DNA of 64,000 nt from Micromonospora endolithica (GTDB lineage: Bacteria > Actinomycetota > Actinomycetes > Mycobacteriales > Micromonosporaceae): contig NZ_RBAK01000003.1 in NCBI RefSeq assembly GCF_003626595.1, positions 124,001-188,000 of the forward strand, in the 5' to 3' direction. Within the stretch, counting starts at the first letter, position 1. Each line of letters opens with the position of its first letter. A model generated the notes under the pieces. The model had not been told where the DNA came from. It ran no database searches and saw nothing but the letters and a program-made list of their open reading frames with translations. Below, piece after piece: positions 1-9,000 of this stretch. The position numbers and the translations under genes were made by a program.

Positions 1-1
1 C

Positions 2-508
2 CGCGACCAGGCGTACGAGAGGATCCGCGAGGACTCACCGGACCTGCTGGCGGACGTGAAGCCGGAGCACCTGCCGGAGTCCTTCAGCGCGACGGTCACG
101 GACGCGTCGGTCGCCGAGGCGGTCAATCTGGTGATGGGTACGGTCGCCGGCGTCGAGTGGGTGGGGCTCACGATGGCCGAAGCCGATCCCCTGCCGACCC
201 GGATCGGGGCGATCGTCCGGCTGGAACCGACGGTCACCGGAGAACAGCGCGCCGCCGTGGAGGAGGCCGTCCGGGCGCTGCCCCACGCGGAATCGGTCGA
301 GTTCGAGGACCGCGACGCCGCCTACGCGCGACTGCGTGAGCAGTGCCAGGGCAAGGGCGACCTCGCCGCGCAACTGGACTCGCGGATGACCCGCCCTTCA
401 CTGCGGGTCACACTCGGCATGAAGGGCAGGGGCGAGACCGATCTGCCCGGGATCGGACGTCTCGACGGCGTCGAGGGGCTGCACCTGGTGCCGGTGGCGA
501 TGCTCTGA
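2..508 (+). CDS. FtsX extracellular-domain protein (5' partial)
   Basis: The reading frame is open from base 2, so the true start lies before the window. The visible 168 residues contain two copies of the FtsX periplasmic-loop pattern: the first at the very start (RDQAYERIRED, then LPESF followed by a beta strand), the second from about residue 95 (DRDAAYARLREQ, then RPSLRV). No membrane segment follows, so this is not a full FtsX permease with four C-terminal helices. FtsX ectodomains touch cell-wall hydrolases in known systems; whether this protein does so is inference. It ends with LHLVPVAML and a TGA. The next gene is a lipoprotein on the same strand after 176 bases. Confidence 0.7.
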   Translation, partial: RDQAYERIREDSPDLLADVKPEHLPESFSATVTDASVAEAVNLVMGTVAGVEWVGLTMAEADPLPTRIGAIVRLEPTVTGEQRAAVEEAVRALPHAESVEFEDRDAAYARLREQCQGKGDLAAQLDSRMTRPSLRVTLGMKGRGETDLPGIGRLDGVEGLHLVPVAML

Positions 509-684
509 GGCGCACCGGCACGTGCGAGAAGGCGGAACGCTACCTGTCCGAGCCGGTCAGCCCGTCCCGGAGCTCGGCCGCCATCTCCTGGGCGGGGCTC
601 CCCCGACCGGCGGCAGGAGCATTGACGCCGGATCGCATGATGGATGCGCTTCGCACCGCCTCACGTTCCGGATCGGAAGATGAC

Positions 685-1224
685 ATGCCTGTGCTACGCC
701 GACGCCGACAATCCGGGGCGGCCGTTTTCCTTCTTGCGAGCATGGTCACCATCGGCATGGCCGGGTGCACATCACGGCACGGTGAGTGGACCCCGCAGCC
801 GACCACCGGAACCGTGCCCACGGTGGCACCGCAGCAGCTCCGCAACGCGGTGTCGGTGCAGGTGGTCGCCCGAATAGACGAGGCCGTCTGCGCCGAGGGC
901 GGAGGCGGGTTGCCGGGCCCGGGCGCAGACGGGGACTGGTGCTACTTTCTTGACCCCGGTCTCACGTTGACCCAGGCCGAACGAGTTGAGCTGCAACAGA
1001 CTCCGCTCGGCGAGTTCGTCGTGGTGGTGACGCTGCTGCCAGAAGAACGCGCCCAGTTCGCTGCCTGGACGACGCGAGCTGCCGGGCGTCAGATTGCCAT
1101 CAGCGTCCAGGAGCGAGTCTTGGTCGCGCCTGAGCTCCGTGAACCGCTCAGCGGCGACGCTGTCCATATCTTCGGCATTGCCGAGGCTGACGCGCGGACC
1201 CTGCTGCGGCAGCTGTCCGGCTGA
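685..1224 (+). CDS. Lipoprotein with SecD P1-head-like domain
   Basis: The 179-residue product starts with a positively charged stretch (residues 5-8 Arg) and a hydrophobic segment ending in a lipobox (MAGC, Cys28), so it is probably a lipoprotein. Residues ~50-178 match the head subdomain of the SecD/SecDF first periplasmic domain: a strand of the type VVVVTLLPEE, the TTRAAGRQIAI segment, then VLVAPELREP and the terminal FGIAEADARTLLRQL helix. No membrane segments of SecD follow. I chose the ATG at 685 because GGAAG lies 5 bases upstream; an in-frame ATG at 640 would put extra residues before the signal peptide. It follows an FtsX-ectodomain gene: two stand-alone extracellular modules of larger machines. 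Confidence 0.65.
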   Translation: MPVLRRRRQSGAAVFLLASMVTIGMAGCTSRHGEWTPQPTTGTVPTVAPQQLRNAVSVQVVARIDEAVCAEGGGGLPGPGADGDWCYFLDPGLTLTQAERVELQQTPLGEFVVVVTLLPEERAQFAAWTTRAAGRQIAISVQERVLVAPELREPLSGDAVHIFGIAEADARTLLRQLSG

Positions 1225-1294
1225 GGCTCAGCCCTCACCTGCCCTTGCGGCCGCCCCCGGTCATCAGCTCGCCGGCATGAGCCGTGTCGTCAGC

Positions 1295-1456
1295 TCACCC
1301 GCTGCTGGTGAGCATGCGAACCGATAACCGCAGGCCCGGGTGATCGAAGACGCGAGGAGCCATCGACTCGTCAAGCACGACACCGTCCGGCTGGAAGACG
1401 GCATCGATGTCACGAGTCGCCCGGCGCGCGCCGTAGGCCAGCGCCGTCGCTACGTC
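1295..1456 (-). pseudogene. Remnant of a DUF6036-type nucleotidyltransferase
   Basis: On the minus strand about 45 codons read as ALAYGARRATRDIDAVF, then PDGVVLDES, then VFDHPGLRLSV. The first block is typical of the core of DUF6036-like nucleotidyltransferases (GG-TALALAY-RRxTRDIDAxF) and the second of their later FDHPGLRV segment, but the ~40-60 residues normally between them are missing and there is no start or RBS at a sensible place. I read this as an internally deleted gene fragment. A related tail (LRFSVRML) appears next to tRNA-Lys at about 4000. Family assignment is from memory of the motif. Confidence 0.5.
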
Positions 1457-1680
1457 GTCGACAGGGCCCGTGGTGCGGTGACGGGGGCGGGTGACGCTGC
1501 CAGGGCACGGTGATCCTCGACCTGCCGGCCGCCATGGGGTTGCCCACCACACCCGCGAAGGCATCGTCGAAGAGGCGGCCGGGAACCTGTGCGGGTGGGC
1601 TCCACAAGGGGATACCGAATCCGGCCGGCTACCGATAGTGTCCACGGATCGCACCGCCCGTTCATCCGGAGGGCTCCGTC
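1457..1680. other. Intergenic region upstream of the surface protein
   Basis: No convincing gene on either strand. It holds the upstream debris of the nucleotidyltransferase remnant and, at its right end, the leader of the next gene, with an RBS (GGAGGG) about 9 bases before the ATG at 1681. Confidence 0.4.
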
Positions 1681-2886
1681 ATGAGTTTCGGACTTCCGTG
1701 GCTGCCCCGAACGGTGGCCACCGTACTGCTTCTTCTCGGAGGAGTCGGCGTGCCGGCCACGCCCGCCTCGGCGTCGCCGGCGGGCGCGGACGTCACTGTC
1801 GACCTCGCCGGCGGGACGATTCCACTGGGGATTACGAAGAAGACGCTTCACCTGAAGCTCAGCAACCGGGGCGACGCGACCCCGGCCCAGGTCGTCGTCC
1901 GGGTCGACGCGTCGGAGCTGGACGAGTCCAGTTTCAAGATCAGTCTCTGGCCGACCGGCGGGCTGGCCGAGTGCGACGGCGATTTCATCGGTTGGTACTG
2001 CAACCTGCTGCCGGATCAGCTTCCGGGGCCGGGCGAGACGGTGGAGCTTCCCGTCGTCGCCACCGTCCAGACCGAAGAGCCGCTCGCGGGACGGATCAAG
2101 GTGACGGTCGAGGTCAAGCCGGTCGACACGAACCCGGCCGACAACACGCAGTGGTTCCCGATCGAGGTGGTGGATCACCCCGAAGCCGACCTTTCGGTGG
2201 TGGCGCCGGACGTGACGCAGTCGGTGCGGATCGCTGCCGACGGCAGCCTCGCATCCACCGGCACGTTGAATCCGGGCGAGACGGGCGCGGTGCGCTACAC
2301 GATCGCCAACCAGGGGCGGAAGCCGGTCGATGGCGTCAAGGTCGAGCTGCGCTTGCCTCCCCGCGCTACGTTCACCAGGCCGCCGGGTGAATGCGTCCTC
2401 GGTGACGCCGGGCGTGCGGCGGTCTGCACCTACGACCGGCTGGCCCTCGTCCCTGTCGACCAGGACACCGCCCCGAACGACCAGTTCCACTCCGCCGTCG
2501 AGCTGTACCACCTGGTGACCGTGTCGGCCGACACGAAGGCGCCGGTCACGTTGCGAAACGGGACCGTCCGGGTCGAGAGCGTGAGCGATCCGCGGTCAGA
2601 CCGTTCGAACCGGGCGCGGAGCGACCTTCCCACGAACGCCGTCGCCGTACGGGCGGTCGATGTGGACGACAGCGACAACCAGGACGGGTTCGCGGTCGTC
2701 GTGGCCGCGAACAGCAGCGGCGGAGGTAGGGGCGGGGACCCCGGTGACGGTGGTGGCGCTGGTGGTGGCGGCATCTTGCCGATCACCGGTTTCCCGGCCG
2801 GGCTGACCGCCGGGAGCGGCCTCGCCATGCTGGTGGGTGGCGGCGCGCTGCTGCTCCTGGCCCGGCGTCGCCGGGCCGTCCGATGA
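1681..2886 (+). CDS. Sortase-anchored surface protein with LPITG motif
   Basis: 401 residues. An N-terminal signal peptide (hydrophobic to about residue 24, then PASAS), a body of beta-rich repeats resembling DUF11/CARDB domains (conserved LxNxG patterns near residues 58 and 208), a Gly-rich linker at ~343-364, then LPITGF, a hydrophobic helix and a terminal RRRR cluster. The last three elements are the classical cell-wall sorting signal, so the protein is probably exported and covalently attached by a sortase; no sortase is encoded in the window. RBS GGAGGG precedes the ATG. The binding partner or role cannot be read from the sequence. Confidence 0.8.
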   Translation: MSFGLPWLPRTVATVLLLLGGVGVPATPASASPAGADVTVDLAGGTIPLGITKKTLHLKLSNRGDATPAQVVVRVDASELDESSFKISLWPTGGLAECDGDFIGWYCNLLPDQLPGPGETVELPVVATVQTEEPLAGRIKVTVEVKPVDTNPADNTQWFPIEVVDHPEADLSVVAPDVTQSVRIAADGSLASTGTLNPGETGAVRYTIANQGRKPVDGVKVELRLPPRATFTRPPGECVLGDAGRAAVCTYDRLALVPVDQDTAPNDQFHSAVELYHLVTVSADTKAPVTLRNGTVRVESVSDPRSDRSNRARSDLPTNAVAVRAVDVDDSDNQDGFAVVVAANSSGGGRGGDPGDGGGAGGGGILPITGFPAGLTAGSGLAMLVGGGALLLLARRRRAVR

Positions 2887-3251
2887 CCGTCGACGGGTGA
2901 CCTGGAGATCTACACGGTGGCGTCGTCGGCGGCCAACCGCGACGTCCCGCACGGTGGCCGGGTGTATGAGGTCCCGCTCGACCGCGTCGCCCTCCTCAAG
3001 CGCCGCGATCGAGCGGCGCAGGGTGCCCTGCGTCTCGTCCTGGTAGACCTGGCGGGGGATCCACGGGTGCTGCTGCGCTCGCAGCGGTACGAATCATGAT
3101 CACGGCGCAAGCGGCTCCCCGAAGGGGCGCCGAGGTGCGGAGGAGTGGGCTGGAGGTACCACCATGCGAACCACGTGGCGGCCATCGCCGGTGACCCATT
3201 GCCGCTGCGGATGTGCAGGTCAGGAGCGCGGCTCGGCGGCCCGGCGCAGGA
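2887..3251. other. Gene-poor interval with coding-like debris
   Basis: 365 bases without a gene I can defend. A plus-strand stretch at 2899-3099 stays open and has actinobacterial codon bias (VYEVPLDRVALLKRRD), and another at ~3131-3263 reads WRYHHANHVAAIAGDP, but neither has a start, RBS or recognisable family. Together with the remnant at 1295 and the toxin-antitoxin pair downstream this looks like a decaying accessory region. Confidence 0.35.
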
Positions 3252-3566
3252 TCAGGCGATCTGACGGAGATCGCTGCCGTAGTCGAAGATGATCCGCATA
3301 CGGGCGCCCAGCGCTCGAGCGTACCGGCTCAGGGTCGCGACCTCGTTGGCCTCCAGGTCGCCGTTCTCAATCTGGCTGACCCGGCCCGGCGTGACCCCCA
3401 TCAACTCGGCCACCTGCCGCTGAGTGAGACCGAGCCGCTTACGCTCCTCGGCGAGGTGGAACGCGCTGACCCACGCCTCGGTACGGGCGCGCTCCACATC
3501 GAGCGCGTCGTCGTCCCCGTCGTGCAACTCGGCACGGATGTCGTCCCAGTCATGGAAGTCGCCCAT
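3252..3566 (-). CDS. XRE-family antitoxin (HigA-like)
   Basis: 104 residues. Residues ~40-95 form a lambda-repressor-type helix-turn-helix (KRLGLTQRQVAELMGVTPGRVSQIENG). The N-terminus is acidic, as in antitoxins that wrap the toxin. The start codon overlaps the stop of the upstream gene by one base (TGATG), so the two are translationally coupled with toxin first and antitoxin second, which is the HigBA order. It probably neutralises the toxin and represses the shared promoter. Confidence 0.85.
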   Translation of the reverse strand: MGDFHDWDDIRAELHDGDDDALDVERARTEAWVSAFHLAEERKRLGLTQRQVAELMGVTPGRVSQIENGDLEANEVATLSRYARALGARMRIIFDYGSDLRQIA

Positions 3567-3958
3567 CAGCCCTCCCTCCGCTTCCTCTCAAAGGCGAGCC
3601 AGCCCTCGTACGCGACCTCGGCGACCGGGATCGCTTCCTCATACCATCGAGACCAGTCGCCGGCCTTGTTGCCGGCCACCAACAGCACCGCCTGCGACCA
3701 GGGATCAAAGACGAACAGAACCCGGATGGCTACGTCCCGCCCAGACCTTGGTCGCAGCTCCTTGAGGTTACTGATGTTCGAACCTCTGAGCGTGTCGACC
3801 AATGGACGCCCCAAACCCGGGCCGACTTCAGCGAGCATGTCGATCGCCACGTTGACCGACCGGTACGTCGCCGGATCGGTTTGGCGGAGCGAGCGCAACC
3901 AGTCGCGGACATCGCTGGTCGTTCTGATCGCCCAGCGACGATCGGAGCCGTGAGGCAT
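3566..3958 (-). CDS. RelE/HigB-like toxin
   Basis: 130 residues. The fold signature is that of the RelE/ParE superfamily in its actinobacterial HigB-like branch: an N-terminal helix segment (DVRDWLRSLRQ), the middle LGRPLVDTLRGSNISNLKELRP, and the strand pair RVLFVFDPWSQAVLLVAGNKAGDWSRWYE. Family members cut ribosome-bound mRNA; the residues ELRP, R (RVLF) and the terminal Trp/Tyr cluster fit this. Transcription appears leaderless: a TATAGT -10 box lies 7 bases before the ATG. The antitoxin follows immediately. Confidence 0.85.
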   Translation of the reverse strand: MPHGSDRRWAIRTTSDVRDWLRSLRQTDPATYRSVNVAIDMLAEVGPGLGRPLVDTLRGSNISNLKELRPRSGRDVAIRVLFVFDPWSQAVLLVAGNKAGDWSRWYEEAIPVAEVAYEGWLAFERKRREG

Positions 3959-3965
3959 AGGGCTA

Positions 3966-3984
3966 ACTATAGCCCAGCCTATAC
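3966..3984 (-). promoter_or_regulatory. Promoter and probable operator of the toxin-antitoxin operon
   Basis: On the minus strand a -10 box TATAGT (3971-3966) ends 7 bases before the toxin ATG, suggesting a leaderless transcript. It is half of an inverted repeat, TATAG (3968-3972) and CTATA (3979-3983) with a 6-base spacer, placed where a HigBA complex would block RNA polymerase. Confidence 0.6.
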
Positions 3985-3987
3985 CTC

Positions 3988-4031
3988 AGGACAGCATGCG
4001 AACCGAGAAGCGCAGGTCGAGAGCTGAATGA
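3988..4031 (-). pseudogene. Short coding fragment next to tRNA-Lys
   Basis: Minus-strand codons read ALDLRFSVRMLS then stop. This is close to the end of the remnant at 1295 (GLRLSVRML). The DNA also matches (agcatgcgaaccga on the plus strand in both). It is probably a second scrap of the same gene family, left between the tRNA and the toxin-antitoxin operon. Too short to be certain. Confidence 0.35.
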
Positions 4032-4041
4032 CATCGGTCGG

Positions 4042-4113
4042 TGGGCCGCCTGGGACTCGAACCCAGAACCTAAGGATTAAAAGTCCTCAGCTCTGCCATT
4101 GAGCTAACGGCCC
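4042..4113 (-). tRNA. tRNA-Lys (anticodon TTT)
   Basis: The minus strand folds as a complete cloverleaf. The acceptor 5' strand GGGCCGT pairs with GCGGCCC, the D arm contains GCTC and GAGC, the anticodon loop is CTTTTAA (anticodon TTT), and the T arm is CTGGG-TTCGAGT-CCCAG. The 3' CCA is not encoded (the sequence continues CCG). It borders gene debris and a toxin-antitoxin module, so it may have served as an integration site, although no integrase is present. Confidence 0.97.
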
Positions 4114-4372
4114 GATGCCCTGTCAGGCTACCCGACCACCCACCCCCCGGCTGATGCCCGTCCCGGGTCGAGCCGGAGCGGAAGATCACCTGCCGCCAGG
4201 GACGACGCCGCGGCGTCGCCGATCCCGGGTCGTCCCGCGTGAGTCGTGTGGTCCGTCTCCCGAGCTGCTGACCGCCTGCGACCGTGGGGCCCGCTGACGA
4301 ATTCCTGTTGTTCCCTGCCGCTATATTCAGCGCATCGTCCCATCGAGGGACCTCGTTCCACGGGGAGAGAAC
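4114..4372. other. Intergenic region between tRNA-Lys and secreted protein
   Basis: 259 bases with no gene evident. The right end is a conventional leader with RBS GGGGAGAG directly upstream of the ATG at 4373; the tract at ~4303-4330 is less GC-rich than its surroundings and is the likeliest promoter position. Confidence 0.4.
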
Positions 4373-5956
4373 ATGAAGTCTTGGCGCCTCCGCGCGCTTG
4401 CCACCACCGTCGCGGCTGCAGCGGTCGCCCTGTCGATCACCACTCCGGCCGTGGCGGCTGCTGCCGGTCCGGTGCTGGAGGTCGATTCCATCGCCTTCGA
4501 CCGCACACAGGTCGACGTCACACCGGACTCTGCCAGCGTCTATCTCACGTGGACGATCACCAACCGGGCTGCCAAGGCCCAGCGGATCAACGGCGTGGTC
4601 GAGCTGCGCCAGTTCGCTGGGGACGAGCAGATCGGTCAGCCCCGCACGGTCAGCTACGACCTGGAGTGGGGGCGGGCGCAGGTCGGGGGCTCCGGGACGG
4701 CACAGGAATCCACCTACTCCTACGAGTTCTCGGTGCCGCGTTTCGCGCCGGTGGCCGAGACGGTCTGGCGGGTCACGAAGGTGACCATCGCCGACGACGT
4801 CGCCCACGCCCGCACGGTGCGTGACCCGGGTCCGGCCGCGCTCACCGTGACCCAGCTCGTCGACGCTGAGGGGCCGCGCGCCGAGCTGTTCTACTTCGAC
4901 TTCGACCAGCCGCGCGGCTTCTACGACGACGGTTCCGGGGTGACGCTGCGCTACCGGGTGCACATCGTCGACGAGTCCGCCTTCAAGAAGGGCAAGCTCA
5001 CGCTCGCCGGCCCGGATGGCATCCGGCTGAGTTCCACGTTCCAGCTCACCCGGAGCGGTTCACAGTGGTCCTGCAACGGCGAGACGGCCTGGGACCCGGC
5101 CGGGGTGAACTGTCCCGTCTCGGTCGTCGTGCCGGCCGGGACGCCGTCCGGCACGTGGCGGGTCGCCCGGCTCGACCTGACCGACAGTTGGGGCAACACC
5201 CGGGCTGACACGTCGCCGGAGGGGCCGATGCAGGTCCAGGTGAGCCGCAACGACAAGGTCAGCGCGTCGGACTTCGCTCTTACCGATCCGCAGGTCAACA
5301 ACTGGCGTACGCAGGCGTCGACGGCGCTCACCTTCCGGCCGCACGGCGCGGTCGGTGGTCTGGCCTCCGTCGACGTCGACCTGTCCTGGTGCTCGCAGCC
5401 GTCGAGCACGCCGACGGTGGGTGACGACGGCACCGTCTCGGTGGAGATCCGGGTGCCGTCGGGCTGGGCCAGTTCCTGCAAGATCGACGGGGTCAAGCTG
5501 ACCGACGGGGCGGGCAACGTCGCGTTCTACGGCACCGCCTACGGCGCCCCCGACCTCGGCCTCACCATCACCCAGGCACCGGACGAGAAGGCGCCGGTCG
5601 TCCTCTCGGCGACGCTGCCCAAGGCGACCTGGACGCAGCAGGAGACCGAGGACGCATGGGGCCTCGGCTTCGACGTCACGGTCGAGGTCGACGACTTCGC
5701 CCCGGTCTCCGGGTTCAGCGCGACGATCTACGACAGCACGGGCGTCTCGCGGGGCGGCATGTACGGCGGCGAGCACGACGACGGCACCGGTCTCTTCCAC
5801 CTGGCGGTGTCGACCGGCCGGCTGGAACCAGGGCGGTACACGATCGGCTTCTCGCTGACCGACCAGGCCGGGAACACGAGCATGTGGGGTTACCCGAACG
5901 GCGCCGGCAACCCGATTCCCAACGGCCCACTGGTGCTGACCGTGGTCGCCGACTGA
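4373..5956 (+). CDS. Secreted multi-domain beta-sandwich protein, function unknown
   Basis: 527 residues. A Sec signal peptide (residues 1-~30, ending AVAAAA) is followed by a body without further membrane segments. I see at least three Ig-like or cadherin-like modules, each closing with an L(T)D-x-GN motif: LTDSWGNTR (~280), LTDGAGNV (~383) and LTDQAGNT (~503). Cysteines come in pairs (for example around residues 229 and 242, and 344 and 367), consistent with extracellular disulfides. There is no enzyme motif and no wall-anchor signal. It is convergent with the next gene and separated from it by a bidirectional hairpin. Confidence 0.75.
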   Translation: MKSWRLRALATTVAAAAVALSITTPAVAAAAGPVLEVDSIAFDRTQVDVTPDSASVYLTWTITNRAAKAQRINGVVELRQFAGDEQIGQPRTVSYDLEWGRAQVGGSGTAQESTYSYEFSVPRFAPVAETVWRVTKVTIADDVAHARTVRDPGPAALTVTQLVDAEGPRAELFYFDFDQPRGFYDDGSGVTLRYRVHIVDESAFKKGKLTLAGPDGIRLSSTFQLTRSGSQWSCNGETAWDPAGVNCPVSVVVPAGTPSGTWRVARLDLTDSWGNTRADTSPEGPMQVQVSRNDKVSASDFALTDPQVNNWRTQASTALTFRPHGAVGGLASVDVDLSWCSQPSSTPTVGDDGTVSVEIRVPSGWASSCKIDGVKLTDGAGNVAFYGTAYGAPDLGLTITQAPDEKAPVVLSATLPKATWTQQETEDAWGLGFDVTVEVDDFAPVSGFSATIYDSTGVSRGGMYGGEHDDGTGLFHLAVSTGRLEPGRYTIGFSLTDQAGNTSMWGYPNGAGNPIPNGPLVLTVVAD

Positions 5957-5960
5957 AATC

Positions 5961-5996
5961 CGGTCCGGTCCGGCCCGTCGAGGCCGGACCGGACCG
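5961..5996. terminator. Bidirectional terminator hairpin
   Basis: A perfect 15-bp stem (CGGTCCGGTCCGGCC and its complement) with a 6-base loop, exactly in the 59-bp gap between two convergent genes. There is no clear T-tract, as is common in actinomycetes. Confidence 0.8.
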
Positions 5997-6015
5997 CGCC
6001 GGGCGCGGATCACCT

Positions 6016-9000
6016 TCACCGGCCCGGTCCACCAGCACCTTCGTGACCCAGTACGCCGCACAGCTTTCCGCGCGCCTGGGCCGGTACGCCGATCGAGGAC
6101 ATCGCGTCCACGTAGCGTCGATACGCCTGAGCCGCCTCGCCGTGCCGGCCCGCGGCCGTCAGAATACGGATGAACTCGCCGTGCACGCCCTCGTCGTAGG
6201 GCTCCAGTTCGAGAGCGCGCCCGAGGTGGCGGACGGCCTCGTCGGTCTCGCGGGCACCGTGCGCCAGCGAGGCCAGCGTGCGGACCACCCGCAGGTAGAC
6301 CCGACGTGCCTCTTCGCGGGTCGGTCGGGACCAGTCGTCGTACGGCTCGTCCTCCAGGAAGTCTCCCCGGTAGCGCTGCTCGGCGAGCAGGAGCGTGGCG
6401 CGTGCGTCGTCGGTCTCTCCCTGCTCGGCCAGCCGGAGGCCGTGTGCCGACTCGGCGAGGAACTCCTCGACGTCGAGTTCGAGGTGACCGACGTCGAGCG
6501 CCAGGCTCGGGTGCGCGGCGATGATGAAGTGGTCCGTGGGCCTCCGGCGCTTCGGATCGAGCACGCCGCGGAGGGTGGAGAGGGCCACGGACAGCCGGTG
6601 ACTGACCCGGGCCGGGTCCTGGGCGGGCCAGAGCATCTCGGCGAGCTGCTCCCGGGGCACCGCGCGACCACGCCGCGCGGCGAGGATCCGGAGCAGGTCC
6701 CGCGCCTTCCGCGACTGCCACGCCGCGGCCAGCACCTGCGAGCCGTCCACGAACACCTCGAAGCGTCCGAGGGTACGGACGGTGACCTGAGCGACGCGGC
6801 GGGAGTGCTGCCGGCTGAGCGTCGGCGGCGGCACTCCGGCATCCGTCAGCCGCTCGGCGGCCAGCCGGGCGTTGACGCGCTCCTGCGGATCCGCGCCGGG
6901 CAGCCGGCTGAGCAGCACCGCCACTCGGTCCGCGGCCACGCTCGACCTGATGTCACCGAGGGTCGCCGCCGCCTCCCGCCACGCGCGGCGGGTGTCGTCC
7001 GGGTCGGTGGCGGCAGCCCCCCGAAGCTCCAGCGCCTCGGCGAGCGCCGCCCGGTCACGGTGCAGCCGTGCCGCGGCGGACGCGGTCAGCGCCGCCTCGG
7101 CGGCCAGCTCACGATCGCCGATCTCCAGCGCCACCCAGCCGAGCGCGAGCCGGGCGGTCGCCGAGTCCGGACCGCGCTCCAACTCGACCGCGCGTTGGGC
7201 CAGCGCGAACGCGGTGGCACCGTCCTCGGCGGCCAGCACCCGGGCCAGACCGGCGAGCGCCGGCACCTGGATCTGAAGGTCGTTGACGGGTTCGCTGGCG
7301 CGCAGCGCCTCCTCGTACGCCGCGCGGGCCAGGTTGGTACGGCCCCGCAGCGCGTGGATGTCGCCGATGCCCACCAGGGGGTACGCCACCTTGCGTGACC
7401 CCATCCGTTGCAGGAGCGGCACGGCGCGTTCGTAGCACGCGGCGGCCTCGGCGAGCCGACCGAGCCGGAAGCACGCGGCGCCCTCGTTGAGAAGTGCCAG
7501 CGCGAGCATCGCGGCGTACCCGTTGGTGTGGGCAAGCTCCACCGCGGGTCGCACCTCGGCCAGCGCTTCGAGGTAGCGGCCCTCGCCCACCAGGGCGGAG
7601 GCGCGGTTGGCCCGGATGCGGGTCACCTGGACGATGTCGTGCGCCGCCTCGGCGGCCCGGAGCGCCTTCTCGTGGTGCTCGTCGGCCCCCGGTCGGTCAC
7701 CGCGCAGCTTGGCTTCCAGGGCGAGCGCGGTGTGCGCGGCGGCGAGCGCCTCGTCGCCACCGATCGCCGCCGCCGCCGCGAGGGCCCGCTCGGCGTTGTC
7801 CCGGCACGCCTCGGCGTCACCCGTCGTCCACTGGGTCGAGGCGGTCCAGGCGAGTAGCCGGGCGTTGTCGGTGGACGGCTGCGGATCGAGCACACCGCGC
7901 CGGAACACCTCAAGGGCGGACTGCGGCTCGCCGCGCAGATAGTGCACGAGCCCGTACCGCCAGGCGAGCCCGGCGGCGAGGGATTCCTGGCGGTCGGCCA
8001 GCGCGCCGTACACGGCGAGTGCGGTGTCGAAGTCGCCGCGCATCTGGAGCGCCTCACCGTGGAGCAGCCGCAGGCCGTCGGTTCGGGCGTGGTCGGGCAG
8101 CGACTGGAAGGCGTCGGCGACGGCCTCGGCGCCGCCCGAGGCGAGCAGCTCCGCGCCGTGGTCGGTGAGGATCCGCGCGATCGCCCCGGTGTCACCGGAC
8201 CCCGCGTACGACCGGAGGGCCGGGACGAGGAAGCCGTGCTCGGCGTACCACGCCGCCGCTTTCGCGTGCAGGCGTCGCACCGCCGCCCCGGGCAACGGGA
8301 AACGACGGCGGGCGACGTGGGCGACGACCGGCACCATCCGGTACCCGGGCCCGCCCGCCGTCGCGGGGACGAGAACGCCGGTGCGCGCCAGTTGGTCCAG
8401 CCGGTGGCCGCCGTGCCGGTGCCCCAGGAAGCGGCACAGGTCGGGGTGGGTCCGGTCGAGGTGCGCCGCGTCCCGCAGCAGCCGGTGGACCTCGGGTGGC
8501 AGCTCGGCGAACACCTCCCGCACCAGATAGGACTCCACGGCGGTCCCCGGCTCGGCAAGACCGTCCCAGTCCGTGCCGCCGGCACCGGCCGCCTGGGCGG
8601 CCAGGGTGACCAACACCGGCCAGCCACCGGTCGCGGCATGGACCCGGACCGCCAGTGCCGGGTCGGCCCGGCCGCGGTCGGCGGCGAGTACGGACGCCAC
8701 CTGGTCGGGCGAGAGCCGGAGATCCGCCGGACCGCGCTCGGCGAGCAGCCCCGACCGCCGTCGGGACAGCGGTGGCGGATGGCGGGTCACCAGCACCACC
8801 CTGAGCTGCGGGGGAAGGCCCTCCAGGGTGTCCAGCAACGCCTGTAGCCGGTGCCGGGACAGTCGCGGCACGTCGTCGAGGACGAGCCAGCCCGGTTCGT
8901 CGGCGGGCAGGTCCAGCGCGGACCGGGCACCGAGGGCGGCCAGCCAGTCCGGTCCGGTCGTCGCCAGCGTGGCGACGTCCGCTCCGTCGCACCAACGCAC

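Noticed and set aside
2917..3099. Small open frame of 60 codons
   Set aside because: It has coding-like bias but no RBS, no family and no partner; I left it as debris within the gene-poor interval.
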